This document shows positions 10,186 through 21,386 of a DNA stretch of 64,000 bases, one piece after another. A program made the position numbers and the translations under genes. Every line of letters begins with the position of its first letter. The stretch's first letter is position 1. The notes beneath the pieces were generated by a model. The model was not told the origin of the DNA, ran no database searches, and saw nothing but the letters and a program-made list of their open reading frames with translations. The stretch is taken from positions 36,573,939 through 36,637,938 of the forward strand of contig NC_086034.1 of the NCBI RefSeq assembly GCF_036323735.1, given 5' to 3'. Source of the stretch: Rattus norvegicus (taxonomy: Eukaryota > Chordata > Mammalia > Rodentia > Muridae).

Positions 10186-10320
10186 AGGAAAGAAAGAAGG
10201 AAAGAAGAAAGGAAGAAAGAAAAGAAGGAAGAAATGGAGGGGGAAAGAAGGAAGAAAGGAAGGAAGGAAGGAAAAAAGATAGGAAGGAAAGAAGAAAGAA
10301 TTATAAAAAAGAAAAAAAAA
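10186..10320. repeat. GGAA/GAAA purine-rich low-complexity tract
   Basis: Almost pure purine on the + strand with 'gaaggaaggaaggaa' runs. It makes spurious Lys/Arg/Glu-rich (+) and Ser/Phe-rich (-) open frames. There is triplex (H-DNA) potential in principle. Confidence 0.9.
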
Positions 10321-11399
10321 CAGTCCAACAAGGATAAAAATGAGGCCTATTTATTTATTTACTCCTTAAAATAAAAGTGTGTCACTGAACTATACCTCAA
10401 AATATGATGGTTCAGTAACAGGTGCAAGAAAGCATCTCTATAAAAGGTTCTAATAAAATGAAGATGCTGATGGACTGATTGGAAAAGTTCTTGGAGCTGT
10501 GGAGTTTTCATATTGGACACCTGTTTTCAAACTTTGCCTTGTTATTCACATATAAGCAAATACACCAGCAACATATGTGTATCAGATTCCTCATATTGCT
10601 GGGAGAACCTATCAATAAAAGAAAGTCTTAGGTATTTAAAATAAATTGCTATTTTATGCTCATTATGTATGGATAAACATTTTAAATTCTACTGTATAAT
10701 ATTCTACACCTGAGACCACATTAAAAATAGTAAAGATTGAATACAGTATCCTATGGCTTAATACCACCCAGGACAATTTAGAATGGAGAAGTTGTGCCTT
10801 CTAGATTACTTGTGTAGGAACACAAAGACACAGATGTTAATTCCTTTCCACCCCTTTTGAAGATTTGTTTGCATTTCCATGGTTATGCTGATGAGCAACC
10901 TGACCCAGGTGTGGCTTAGTTAGTATTGTGTATTGTGTGTTGTGTTTTTTTTTATGAAATTGTAACATTATTAGATATATCTCTGTAAAAAAATTCTACA
11001 TGATCTAATTTTGAGAACTATCTCCTATATTGTTTTAGAAGACTATTCTTTCTGGTTTTTATCTAAATTGATTAAAATTTTCTAATTTTCATAAGCATGA
11101 GGCCTCACTTGAGAGATATATGGTTTATCATTTAATCATAAGTCCTGTCTAGTTTTCTTTGGGCCCAAAATTCAGATGGATAACTGTTAAAAACACTTTT
11201 TCTTCATTCTACCGTACAAATTCTAGGTGAAGAACGTTGATTGATATAAAATAAGGATTAAATAACTGGCATTTAACAATGCTAAAATGCAATTTCATTA
11301 ATTTAAGAATATTTTTAGATGTTAAATATATTTAAAAATATTATTAATAATAGAGGATTCCATACAATGCACTATGATTATATTTACCTCCTGACTTTG
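10321..11399. other. unique AT-rich sequence
   Basis: Only ordinary AT-rich sequence with short T and A runs; nothing annotatable was recognised. Confidence 0.5.
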
Positions 11400-11950
11400 C
11401 CCATCAACCTCTTCTGGGCCTAAATTCCCGTCCGTTTGTGTCAGCTTTTTCTTCTTTTGAGACTATCTTACAGTATCATTCTTCTATGTCTTGTAATCTT
11501 TCTGCTCTCTCTCCTGAGACGTTCCATGAGCTTTCAGTGTAGTTTTGCATTTATTAGTGCTGGCAGACCATGGTCAATTAATGTCTGGGTTGTAGCTGGC
11601 TGTGGTTTTCTGTAATGATTTCTGTCTACTAGAGAGAAATTTATTTGGTAAGGGGTGAAATTACTCATAGGAATAAGCATAAGAATTAGACTCCTAAATG
11701 TCTACTTTAGGATAAGTATAACAGATTATACATGTGTAGGAAAGTAATGGTAATAGGTTTGCCTATAAGTTCCAGCAACCACAGGTCATTGACCAAATTT
11801 ACAGTGCCACATATGAATCCCCTCCTATTGAGTGAACCTTCAGTCCAATTACATAACTGTTGACTACCCACACAAAAGGAAGCACCACTATTACAATGGG
11901 AATATCATCCTTGCAGGTCCTGAAAGGATTCAAAGTGTACTGTCTTTGTT
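11400..11950 (-). mobile_element. old murine L1 3'-end repeat (L1_Mur/Lx class), antisense, partial
   Basis: Landmarks 'tagctggctgtggttttctg', 'acagtgccacatatgaatcccctcctattgagtg', 'cagtccaattaca' and 'gttgactaccca' occur in the order of the murine L1 3'-end repeat also seen at 1441-2340 and 15390-16435. Both ends are ragged. Identification is by recalled pattern, not alignment. Confidence 0.4.
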
Positions 11951-12569
11951 TCAATGCACAGTATACTCCTTTATTATCGCTTTAGCAAATCGTATATTTA
12001 TGAAAAAGGCACACACTTGTGCATATTGTAGAAAGCCTTTCTTTAATTAAACCCTGAAAAGCTTTGAAGCATAATCTCCCAGGTTAAAATTATTGACTAG
12101 CTACAATTGTAAAAACACAGGACTCAAGGAAAATTGCTCATTTTCAGTAACTTCTTATAGTTCCGATTGAGTGAGAAATAACGTGAATGTAGACAGTCAA
12201 ATTCACAAAACACATTGGCTATGAAACAGATAATGTAGGAGTGACTACTTTACCTGCTAAAAATAAAAATTGTATTCCTGGTATCTCACCACATTTAGTA
12301 TTTAAAAATCTATTCTCCAAGCCATTTAAAGAAATTAGCTTGAATCATTATAACTGGAGGACTTGAGGGAATGCTAGGATCCAGGGGTGGTACAGAATCC
12401 ATCATGACTTTATTATCTGGACTATGAAACAGGAGCATAAACATATGGCCAAAGACTCCTTTTCACTAATGCAGTGAGCATGTGTGTGTGTGCTGCCTGA
12501 ATATGAATGCGTGTTGGAACATGGCATCAGGCAGTCAAAGGAAAATGCCTCATATGATACTTTACTGTT
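11951..12569. other. unique AT-rich sequence
   Basis: Nothing recognisable. Confidence 0.45.
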
Positions 12570-12885
12570 TCTGAGGCAGGGTGTCTCACTGAACCTGAAT
12601 TGCAGCATTTCATGGGGAGTGACTGACCACTAAGTTCTCAGAATCCTCTTGTCTTCCTCCCTGTGATGCTGGGATGCTGATTCTTCCACTCCTACTCACC
12701 TTTTTACAATTGGGTTTTTGCTGCTGCTGCTGCTGCTGCTGCTGTTGTTTGTTTGTTTGTTTGTTTGGTTGGTTGGTTGGTTGGTTGGTTGGTTTTTGTC
12801 TTTTGGCTTTTTTAATGATTGAGCTCCTGTCCTCTTTTGCGCAGAGCAAATACTCTATCCACTGAATCCCCTGCCCTGCCCTCAC
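12570..12885 (-). repeat. B4-type SINE, antisense, with compound microsatellite inside
   Basis: From the left it reads as an antisense B1-like half ('tctgaggcagggtgtctcactgaac', 'gatgctgggatgctg'), then the microsatellite, then an antisense ID-like half ending near 'ccactgaatcccctgccc'. This is the B1-ID order expected of B4 read backwards. Confidence 0.55.
12720..12796. repeat. compound (CTG)8-(TTTG)n-(GGTT)n microsatellite
   Basis: Eight CTG triplets at 12721-12744 pass into TTTG units (to about 12766) and then GGTT units (to about 12794). It sits at the old A-rich linker of the B4 element, so it probably grew from that linker. Confidence 0.95.
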
Positions 12886-14458
12886 AGCCTTTCAAAGAGG
12901 ACAGTCCCTGTTCTTTCAAGATTTCACTAATGTTCATGACTCCCAAGTTTCCAACTCAGGCTGTGCACACGCCTAACTAGAATTATGAAATGTAATGAAC
13001 GCAAAAAATATTGCTTCATCCATTTTTTCTCCACTTCATGTTATTTCTTTTTCACATTTAGTGGAGACTGTGACATTAAGTAACAGTTACACATATATTA
13101 TTAGCAAAAGCTATACAATTTAAACAACAAAAATTTAATCATTTTGATATAGAGTAGCAACTTTAAATACTAGTAATGCTTTTTCAATATTTTTTCCATA
13201 TAGTATCTTATCCACCTTTTCATTCTTCTAATCAAAAGCCAGAGGTAGAGAGGCATACAAAACATCACTTAAACCTTGTTAATTAAGTAACAATAATGCT
13301 TTCTAAATTTGATTCTTGTTGCCCTCAGGTGAGTTTAAAATTTCTATTTTAGATTTCATGTCTCAAACGTCAATTCTTCTTTGAGTACTTGGAGGAATCA
13401 CTAGGGATATTTATAGATTTCCCAAAGAGTGACACTTTATTCTCCTCACAATTACTGGATAAGTGTTCTTTAAACTAAAATGTATTCTGCAAATATGCTA
13501 CTATTATTAGTTAGGCTCTCCTGAACGACACCTTCCAAGAACAGGTGAATTGCACACGCTGCAGTCTCTATTGAGATTCCAACACGCAACAGGGCTGGCA
13601 TAAATTTTTGTGTGGGAAGCTCATTAATAGTCAAAGGTTAACTGCAATTGCAGAGCAGGGCTGGAAACCTAGCTGTCCAACCTGATTCAAACTGTTCGAG
13701 GAAATCTGAGCTACATGATTTTACAGTGTCTCAAAACCGAGTCCTAAACAACCATAACATTTTAAGACAAAATGATTAGTTTCCAATGTCTCTTTGATTA
13801 TATCTTCTCTACTAAGTGTGTTATATTTTTAAATGTGCTAATTTACACGGTACAGGTCCCAGCATACTGTATTGTATATGCTGTCTCTTAATATCTCCAG
13901 TAGCTAATCACTACAGCATGAAATAGTTGTTTAGCCAATAAATCCACTTAAAGACATGGTGAAAGGAACTCAGAAGAATGAACAGTTGTCTATTTTTACT
14001 CAGGTAACATAATGGAGGACAGAGTTGGAGGTTTTGTAACTCAATATCCTATTCTTTTCGCACCAATGACAGGTTTTTCAAGATTTTCTATTGTCTATGA
14101 GAGAGAACAGTGTTCAATGAAGTGTGTTCTTTGTAATTTGGGAAATGAGAAAACAATTCATGTAGCAGGTATTATTTGTTTCAAAAACATAGGTTAAGTG
14201 AATGTTGTTAAGTATATTGTTTTGCTTTTGTATTTTAGAAGAAAGTACCAGACACTAGAATCAAAATTCTGTTGCCTGAATGTTTACCAAGTAAATCAAT
14301 TGTGACGTTCATACCTCCAAGGCATATTTAAAAGTCCACAGGTATAAAGATTAATTTATAAGGACTTATTTATCCTTTAAGTGATGTGTATGTCTAGATA
14401 TATGCCTGGTGTGGGTGATTAATGTGCTATAAATACAGTTGTCTTGGGAGACAAGAGA
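12886..14458. other. unique AT-rich sequence
   Basis: No repeats are recognised. The part at about 13500-13740 is slightly less AT-rich and contains a perfect 12-bp palindrome 'ctgcaattgcag' (about 13643-13654), but no gene signal. Confidence 0.45.
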
Positions 14459-14536
14459 GGGCTTTAGATTCCCTAGAGCTGAAGTTACAACCACTCAATG
14501 TGGTTGCTGGATATAAACTCAGATTCTCTGAATGAG
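14459..14536 (-). repeat. B2/B3 SINE fragment, antisense
   Basis: 'gattccctagagctgaagttaca', 'tcaatgtggttgctgg' and 'aactcagattctctgaatgag' are in the order of an antisense B3/B2 body. Short and diverged. Confidence 0.4.
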
Positions 14537-15389
14537 GGATACTATAGGGTAGAACTCAATGAAAAGATTACTTTCAACATCTGTCCACAAGGGTACTTTG
14601 TGCAATTATGGAAATAACATTTTTTCAACAAAGCTCTGAGGGACGATTACACCACTGTTTGTCCATAAAATGCTTGATAGATATTACAGCTGTTGCTTTA
14701 ATGCTTTCTTACATCAATCAGATTACCAGTGCTAATTTCAGGACGTTCAGCACCTTGACCCTATGCTGAGGCTTTAGCTGGCTCCACAAGGTTGTCCTTT
14801 TCAAGTGTGGCTCTTCACCCTGTCATTCTGCTACTGACTTTCTTAGAACTTCTCTTCATCTCTTTGTTGCTGTCTGCTCCTATTTCCTAGGATATAGTTT
14901 TTGCCAATTTCAACATCATTTCCTATCACAAAAGATCTCTATTCATCCAGTAGACAGGTGGAGTGTGAAATTCTAGGGTTTAAAATAATCTCCACAATGT
15001 GCAAGTCATTGCTCCTTTATTGTTGAAAGACCCATAAAGGGACTTAGTGCCATTCTGGTTCTTGATGGATGTAAAAGATTTTATCTCCAATCTGTAGGAG
15101 CTTTTAAAATCTATTTTTAAAAAATATGACTTAGATTTCCCAGTTAAGGACCAAGAGTGATTTAAGATCTTATATTCATTTATTGTGCTGGGGACTCAAC
15201 GTAAGTTGTAGCTTGGAAGAGAATTCCTGAACTAATGGTAGGGTAAGAGGGAATTGAGAGTGTGTTCAAATGAGAGGACTGATTTCTGAAAGTATCATGA
15301 CTTAAGAAAAGTCTATTTCTTCTTCTTTTACCCTTTTGTCCTTTTAATAGAAAGCTACCCCACCTGGCCCCTATCAAGATATACATCCT
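14537..15389. other. unique sequence
   Basis: Nothing recognisable beyond AT-rich DNA. The minus-strand open frame at 15180-15527 has no homology cue. Confidence 0.45.
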
Positions 15390-15614
15390 TCCATCTCTAT
15401 TAGAAAAATAACAGTCTTCCAAGGGATAAAAGTAAAATAAAGTATAATAAGACAAAACAAAAACTAACACATCAAATAAGGCAAAACAAATAAACCTACA
15501 GAAGAAAAAGAGCCAATGAAAATGCACAAGAAACAGATATAGCTATATACCAAGGAATCCCATAAAAACACAAAAATGGAAGCCATCATAAATACTCAAA
15601 GGACCGATTAGGTG

Positions 15615-15670
<56 letters not shown>

Positions 15671-16435
15671 TAGACTTAATATTAGTTTGTTTCCCCACTG
15701 AGACTCCCATGGGGAACACTCAATTTTCATTTGCAAATGTTATTGCCTGGAGTTTTATACTGAGTTAGGGACAGGTACATGTGCCCACTTCACCTTTCGG
15801 CTCTAGGGTTTCATCTTGTACAGATGCCTAGGCTCTGAGCGTCTGTGCATGTGAATTGATATGCGTGTCAATTCTGTTGATATATAGGGCCTTGTTTCCT
15901 TGGTGATCTCTAGCCCTGCTGGGTCTTACACACCTGTGCCTCTTCTTCCCAGGGTTCTCTGAGCCTTTGGGGATTATTAGATAGAGATATTGAATTTGGG
16001 TCTGAGTATTCCAAAGTCTCTCATTATAGCATAGTTTCTGGCTGTGGGTCTCTGTACTTGTTCCCATCTGTTGGAGGAGGGGAAGCTTTTCTGATTGTAG
16101 TTGAGTAAAACAATAAGCTCTGAGGATAGCAAAGGCCATTAGGAGTCATGTTGTTACAGTTTTTTTTATTTTTATTGTAGTTCTGTTTAGAGCAGTAGTG
16201 TTCAGTTCTGTTTCTAGGTGTCAAAGTTAGTCTCTGACTCTTGGTCAAGTACACAGGGTGACATATGATTCCTTCTCACGAAGTTCTCCTTATAACAAGT
16301 CGAATATTAATTGCTTACCCCACTTGTTCTGTGACACCACTGTCCTAGCATATCTTGAGTCAGGACATCATTATAGATCAAAATTCTGTACGTGGATTTT
16401 TGCTGTATTTTTCCTTCAGAAGCTGCAGCGTACCT
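15390..16435 (-). mobile_element. old murine L1 3'-end repeat (L1_Mur/Lx class), antisense
   Basis: Long collinear pattern: A-rich 'gacaaaacaaaaac', a GA microsatellite, 'gtttgtttccccactgagactccca', 'ctggctgtgggtctctgtacttgttcccatctg', 'ggaagcttttctgat', 'cattaggagtcatg', 'agcatatcttgagtcaggacatcattgtag'-like text and an ending near 'gtacctt'. It shares these with 1441-2340 and 11400-11950 but is the most complete copy. The younger L1 3' ends at 16493-16962 may sit inside the same old element. Confidence 0.5.
15619..15668. repeat. (GA)n microsatellite
   Basis: About 25 GA units, read directly, inside an old L1 3'-end copy. Confidence 0.95.
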
Positions 16436-16492
16436 TCAATATAAAATTAATATAAAATAAAATCAATATAAAAATAAATTATCCTTTTTTTA

Positions 16493-16602
16493 GCTTTTTA
16501 AAATGTATTTTATTGTATATATTATTTGTTTACATTTCAAATGTTATTTCCTTTCCCAGTTTCCCCTCCAAAAACCCCTTATCCCTGGAATATTATTTCT
16601 TA
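16493..16602 (-). mobile_element. older L1 3' terminus, antisense
   Basis: 'tatattatttgtttacatttcaaatgttatttcctttcccagtttcccc' is an antisense murine L1 3' end. It is interrupted at about 16603 by the T-run of a younger L1. Confidence 0.55.
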
Positions 16603-16962
16603 TTTATTTTTTTTAATTAACTTGAGTATTTCTTATATACATTTCAAGTGTTATTCCCTTTCCCGGTTTCCGGGCAAAATCCCCCTCCCCCCTCCCCTTC
16701 CTTATGGGTGTTCCCCTCCCAACCCTCCCCCCATTGCCGCCCTCCCCCCATAGTCTAGTTCACTGGGGGTTCAGTCTTAGCAGGACCCAGGGCTTCCCCT
16801 TCCACTGGTGCTATTACTAGGATATTCATTGCTACCTATGGGGTCAGAGTCCAGGGTCAGTCCATGTATAGTCTTTAGGTAGTGGCTTAGTCCCTGGAAG
16901 CTCTGGTTGCTTGACATTGTTGTACTTTTGGGGTCTCGAGCCCCTTCAAGCTCTAGGGATTA
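16603..16962 (-). mobile_element. young 5'-truncated L1, 3' UTR only, antisense
   Basis: Aligns almost base for base with 2480-2825 of the full-length L1: the polypurine tract (C-rich on +), 'cattgccgccctccccccatagtctagttcactggggg' and 'tagtctttaggtagtggcttagtcc'. It breaks off near 16962 at 'ccccttcaagctct'. Only about 360 bp were copied. No target-site duplication was convincing. Confidence 0.85.
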
Positions 16963-17249
16963 AGGCTCCAGGTAGGGACCATCTCAACTTCTCTGAGTTC
17001 AAAGAATTGTGTAGGTATTATCTTCAACAGTGGGTCCATAACATCAGTCTGTGAACAGAAACCTAAAGACTTAACTTCAACCTAGGTATCTGGGAGAACC
17101 AATGAACTCCTTTGTTCAACTAAACTATTAGATAGATGTAACACATTCACAATCCCAGTGCTGAAAAACACATAGTGGAAAGTGGTGAACAGTTGATCCT
17201 CTGCCACCCATTATTTGACAATTTCATTTAGATCATCTTCAAAATGTAC

Positions 17250-17715
17250 ATATTTTGAAACTTTCTACTCTATTATCTTTTCAAATAACTCCCTCAAATG
17301 GTCTTTATTTTAACTATACTTACTAGTTCTTTCTGTGGATACCTTTTCAATTCCATTCCCTATTGGATCCTACCATTCTAGTCCTCTCTCCTCCCTCCAT
17401 AACTGTGTGTTCTATTTTTATTTTAGGGAAATTTATGACTCTCCTCTAGTGCTTTACTCTATATCTGGGATATATGACTCTATTGATTATAGATTGCTTA
17501 TTGTTACTTAGCAGACAATATTCACATGTATGTGGATATACACAATATTTCTCCTTCTGGGTTTGGGCTACTCATTCGGAATGATATGTCCATTTATCTG
17601 TGAATTTGATGATCCAATTTTTTAGACAGCTGAATAATATTTTCTTTTGCAAATATACCACATTGACTTTTTATTTTTGAGAGGGATGTCTGGATTTTTT
17701 TCTAAGTTTTAGCTG
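17250..17715 (-). mobile_element. old L1 3' UTR to ORF2 C-terminal remnant, antisense
   Basis: 'cctccctccataactgtgtgttctatttttattttaggg' is an old murine L1 3'-UTR motif. It is followed by 'ttctgggtttgggctactca-tcggaatgatat', 'cagctgaataatat' and 'aatataccaca', which track the ORF2 end at 3220-3360. Too decayed to translate. Confidence 0.55.
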
Positions 17716-18624
17716 TTAAAATTAGTCATACACAAAAGTATTTGCTTTTTTAGGCAAGTGAAATTTGAATAAGATTGACAAATTGGTTTTGCTGCCAAGC
17801 TCCTGACAGAATATGGCTGGAACCTTCCTTATACAATGCCTCCCAAATGTTACTATTGCCATTGCTGTAAGAGGAATAAAAGGGCAAAGGGCTATCTGAT
17901 ATGTATTCTGGAAGTCTGTGAAAATCAATTTACGATTACCTGAGGTTAAGATAGTGTTTTACAGTAGGAAAGGATCACAGAAAAGGTTACCTACTCAAAG
18001 GGTCACAGAAATATTTGCAGAGAAGGAAACATTTAAAATAGACTGTAGATCTTTTGATAATCCAACCAGTCCATGGGCAATAATGTTTGTCATGTTAAAA
18101 GTCTGATAGGAACATTAAAACAAACCTTCATAATGAGAGTGCACCTTGCCAGTTCTATTTTCAAATGATCTCAAATACATATTTTGTTAGTGAAAAATAT
18201 GAAATCAGTATGTTATGTTGGTCTAATTATTTCATTGAAGGCAAATGTATTAAATCTATTATCATATACTATATTGTTTAAGACAAGACTATGATAATTA
18301 TATAGCAACATACATAATAACTACTGTTTGGAGAATACACATGATGGTCCAAGAAACAGTGCTAAGCAATTCTCAAACAATAATTTTTGCTACTATAATA
18401 AACTCTGTGAATAAAAACATTTCCTTTTAGATGAGTTATTTAGGCTCAAATTATTTTAGTAGCTGTTTTCAGCTGTACACTTCCTATAAACTCTGCAATC
18501 AGCTTTAAAAATAAGTGTAAATACAGTCATTCATTGTTGTTAGGATGTTTTGTCAGCATCAATGAACATGAATATCATATGCAAAACCAGGCAAGACCGG
18601 ATCAGTTGTTCAATGCAAGATGTG
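17716..18624. other. unique AT-rich sequence
   Basis: No gene or recognised repeat. The 17722-17928 and 17918-18106 frames look like chance. Confidence 0.45.
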
Positions 18625-18680
18625 AGATGATGATGGTGATGGTGGTGATGGTGGTGGTGGTGCTAGTGGTATTGATGGCA
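18625..18680. repeat. GAT/GGT low-complexity tract
   Basis: Imperfect 'gatgatggtgatggtggtg' triplets on the + strand; they generate a Met/Val-rich spurious frame. Confidence 0.85.
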
Positions 18681-18869
18681 TATGGTGGCACAATGCTTTA
18701 CAGTGCACTCTTACAGTGTAGAAGGTAGACATCCAAAATTAACAATATAGAATAATAAATAAAAATAGAACAGAGAAGCAATGAAAATGCTTTGGCAAGA
18801 CTGTATTTGGTAGAATAAGTCTTTTAGCTATATGATCAAGAGAGTGATATACCTAGATCTTGAAATAGA

Positions 18870-20205
18870 TCAAGTTTCATCCTCCTGAGAAACCACCACA
18901 CTGCTTTCTATGGTGATTAGACAAGATTTCACTTTCACCAGCAAGAAATAAGTGCTTTCTTTACTCCACATCCTGGCCAGCTTGAGCCATCATGTGTTTA
19001 TTGGTCTTAGACCTTCTTTTGAGTATAAGATGAAATCTCAGAGTGGTTTTGATTTTCATTTCCCTGATGACTCAGTATGTTGAAGATTTCTGTAAGTATT
19101 TCTCAGGTATTTGAGTTTTCTCTTTTGAGAATTTTTGGTTTATATCTGTATTCCATTTTTAATTAGTTATTTGTTTCTAAATGTTTTCAAAGTTATTTAT
19201 GTATTTTGGATATTAGACCTCTCCTGAGTATGTTGTTAGTTAAAAAACCTTTCCTGTTCTGTAGGCTGATGCTTTTGTCCAAATGTTGGTGTCTTTTGCC
19301 ATGCAGAAGTTTTCATGAGGTCACAATTGATTAGTTGTTGTTATTACTGCATGTGTTATTACTGCATGTTTCTCTTCAGAAAGTTTACCTGTACCAATGA
19401 GGTCAAGGCTATTCCCCACTTCAGCTCCCCTCTAGCTGGTTGTAGGTTGAGGTATTAGATACATTTGAAGTTAAGATTTGTGGATAGTGATACAAATGGA
19501 TGTATTTGAATTCTTCTAACACATGCATCTATTCCATTTGACCAACACCATAACTTAAATTAAAGATGGTGTCTTCACAAGGGTGAATTTCAAGTTTATT
19601 TATCAAAAATCAGCTGTCCGAACATGCGTAGGTTTCTTTCTTGGCCCTCAATTTTATTCCATTGACAAACATGTATGCTTTTATTTCAATATTATACTGG
19701 TTTTATCCCTAAAGCTCTGTGGTACAATTTTAAATTGGGGATGTAGATATTACAGGGCATCTTTTATTCCTCAGAATTGATCCAGCCATCCTAGGTTATG
19801 TTTGCTTCTTTGTTTCTTTTTCTTTTTCCTCATGAAGATGAAATTTGGTTACTCACGATCTGTGAGGAATTGTTTCAAATTTTGATGGGGATTGCATTGA
19901 ATTTTGAGATTGCTTTTGGTAGGACGGCCATTTTCACTAAATTATTCCTACTGACTCATGAGCGTGGGAGGTATTTCCATCTTCTGACTTCTTAATTTCT
20001 TTCTTCAGTGTCTTGAAATTTTTATCATACAAGTCTTTCACTTGCTAAGATAAAGTTATCCTAAGATATTTAATATAATTTTAGGTTATTATGACATGTG
20101 TTCTTTGCAGATTTCTTTCCCAGTCCATTTGACATTTCTACACAGGAAAGCTACTGATTTTCGAGTTAGTGTTCTATTCACCTACTCTGCTGAAAGCATT
20201 AACAG
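18870..20205 (-). mobile_element. eroded L1 ORF2 (RT region and C-terminal part), antisense
   Basis: Tracks 3540-5020 of the full-length L1 with many changes: 'gtataagatgaaatctcagagtggttttgattttcatttccc' (ORF2 C-terminal part), 'ttgatggggattgcattgaatttt', 'actcatgagcgtgggagg' and 'cttcagtgtcttgaaattttta'. Numerous stops and indels; no usable frame. It has no 3' UTR of its own and could be the upstream part of the element at 15390-17715. Confidence 0.8.
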
Positions 20206-20354
20206 CTGTGAGAATATGGATGAGGTGTTTCTCTATCAGGGACAATGTAGCTGGCTGTATATGAGGAAGTCTGTTCTGTTGAACAGAATATGCACACATT
20301 TGCTCCTTAGTTTAATAGCTCCAAGCAGGATTCCTTATCAAACAACCCTAGAAT

Positions 20355-20356
<2 letters not shown>

Positions 20357-20399
<43 letters not shown>
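20357..20399. repeat. (CA)n microsatellite
   Basis: About 21 CA units, read directly. Confidence 0.95.
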
Positions 20400-20403
<4 letters not shown>

Positions 20404-21290
20404 TTATGCTCCAAATGAAAGAGCTACAAATCTCTTCAAAATGAACTAATGAGAACTTTAACATACAGAGATTAAACAGGATGATTTTTTTTAAAAATTA
20501 CCTCATTTTTCCCATGTTGAAAATCACTACCTGGCTTATTTGAAAAGGTAAATAATTAAAATATTTCTTTCCTTTAATTTCATTAAATAAATATGGAATG
20601 TAAAATGTAAAGCAGAAAACCATTATTAAGCTGACTAAAGAAATACATAAAAGAATACTCAACAGAGAAGTAGGAACATAAGGAAAAAGAGCCACTGATC
20701 CTCTTTGTGGCGAGGACGTGGGGAAGAGAACAGGTGTAGAAAAGGGAGGAAGATGTGGGCTCAGGTTTTAACTGGAAGAGTTTAATATAAGCAAATCTTA
20801 TCTTTCCTCCAATCATTCCTTCCATCCATCTTTTCTTCTTTTCCCCCTCCCTCTGTCCCTTTCCTTCCATCCATCTTTCCTTCCTTCCTTCCCCCATCCC
20901 CCTTTTACTCTACTTCTTCATTTTAAATTCTTATTCTTAATTATCCATGAATAAAAGGACGAAAGCTTTAATCATAAGTAAAAGATTAACTTGGAAAATG
21001 TTCCTCCTTCAAAAGAAAATGGAAGCATAAACTCTGCCTGCCGCATCATAGAAAGAAGATTAAACTAAAGAATAATTTGAAGTCATGAAATTCTTATGTG
21101 AGGAAAAGAAAAAAATTTACTTTATTTTTCCCTGATTCATACATGAGTATGTTATGAAATATAATGTTATTTTCTAAACAGAGATAGCACCAGGTTATTT
21201 TTGATTTAGTGTCTTTTTGATTGTTATTTTAAAAAGGTGAAAATCTTTATTAAAACTTGTGTGATTGGGATTATTGGAAATTCTATCATT
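20400..21290. other. unique AT-rich sequence with a pyrimidine tract
   Basis: Contains a CCTT/CCAT-rich pyrimidine tract at about 20805-20905 that drives the spurious minus-strand frame at 20583-20897. Nothing else is recognised. Confidence 0.5.
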
Positions 21291-21370
21291 TGACAATCAT
21301 TTACTCTCTAAAAAACCAACCACTTTGAAAATACAGAATGATTGGTTTTTTAGAGAGGAAATGATTGTCA
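21291..21370. other. long near-perfect inverted repeat (hairpin)
   Basis: Arms 21291-21319 and 21342-21370 are 29 nt each and complementary except one position (A at 21303), with a 22-nt loop. The right arm can alternatively pair with a third segment: 21363-21371 'gattgtcat' is the perfect inverse of 21378-21386 'atgacaatc'. Its function is unknown. It could be a small inverted duplication, a MITE-like remnant or a hairpin RNA precursor. Confidence 0.85.
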
Positions 21371-21386
21371 TCTCTAAATGACAATC

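Noticed and set aside
10113..10374. Lys/Glu-rich (+) and Phe/Ser-rich (-) frames
   Set aside because: Direct translation of a GGAA/GAAA purine tract.
12721..12744. (CTG)8 as a disease-type expansion
   Set aside because: Only eight units, in a SINE linker with no transcript evidence.
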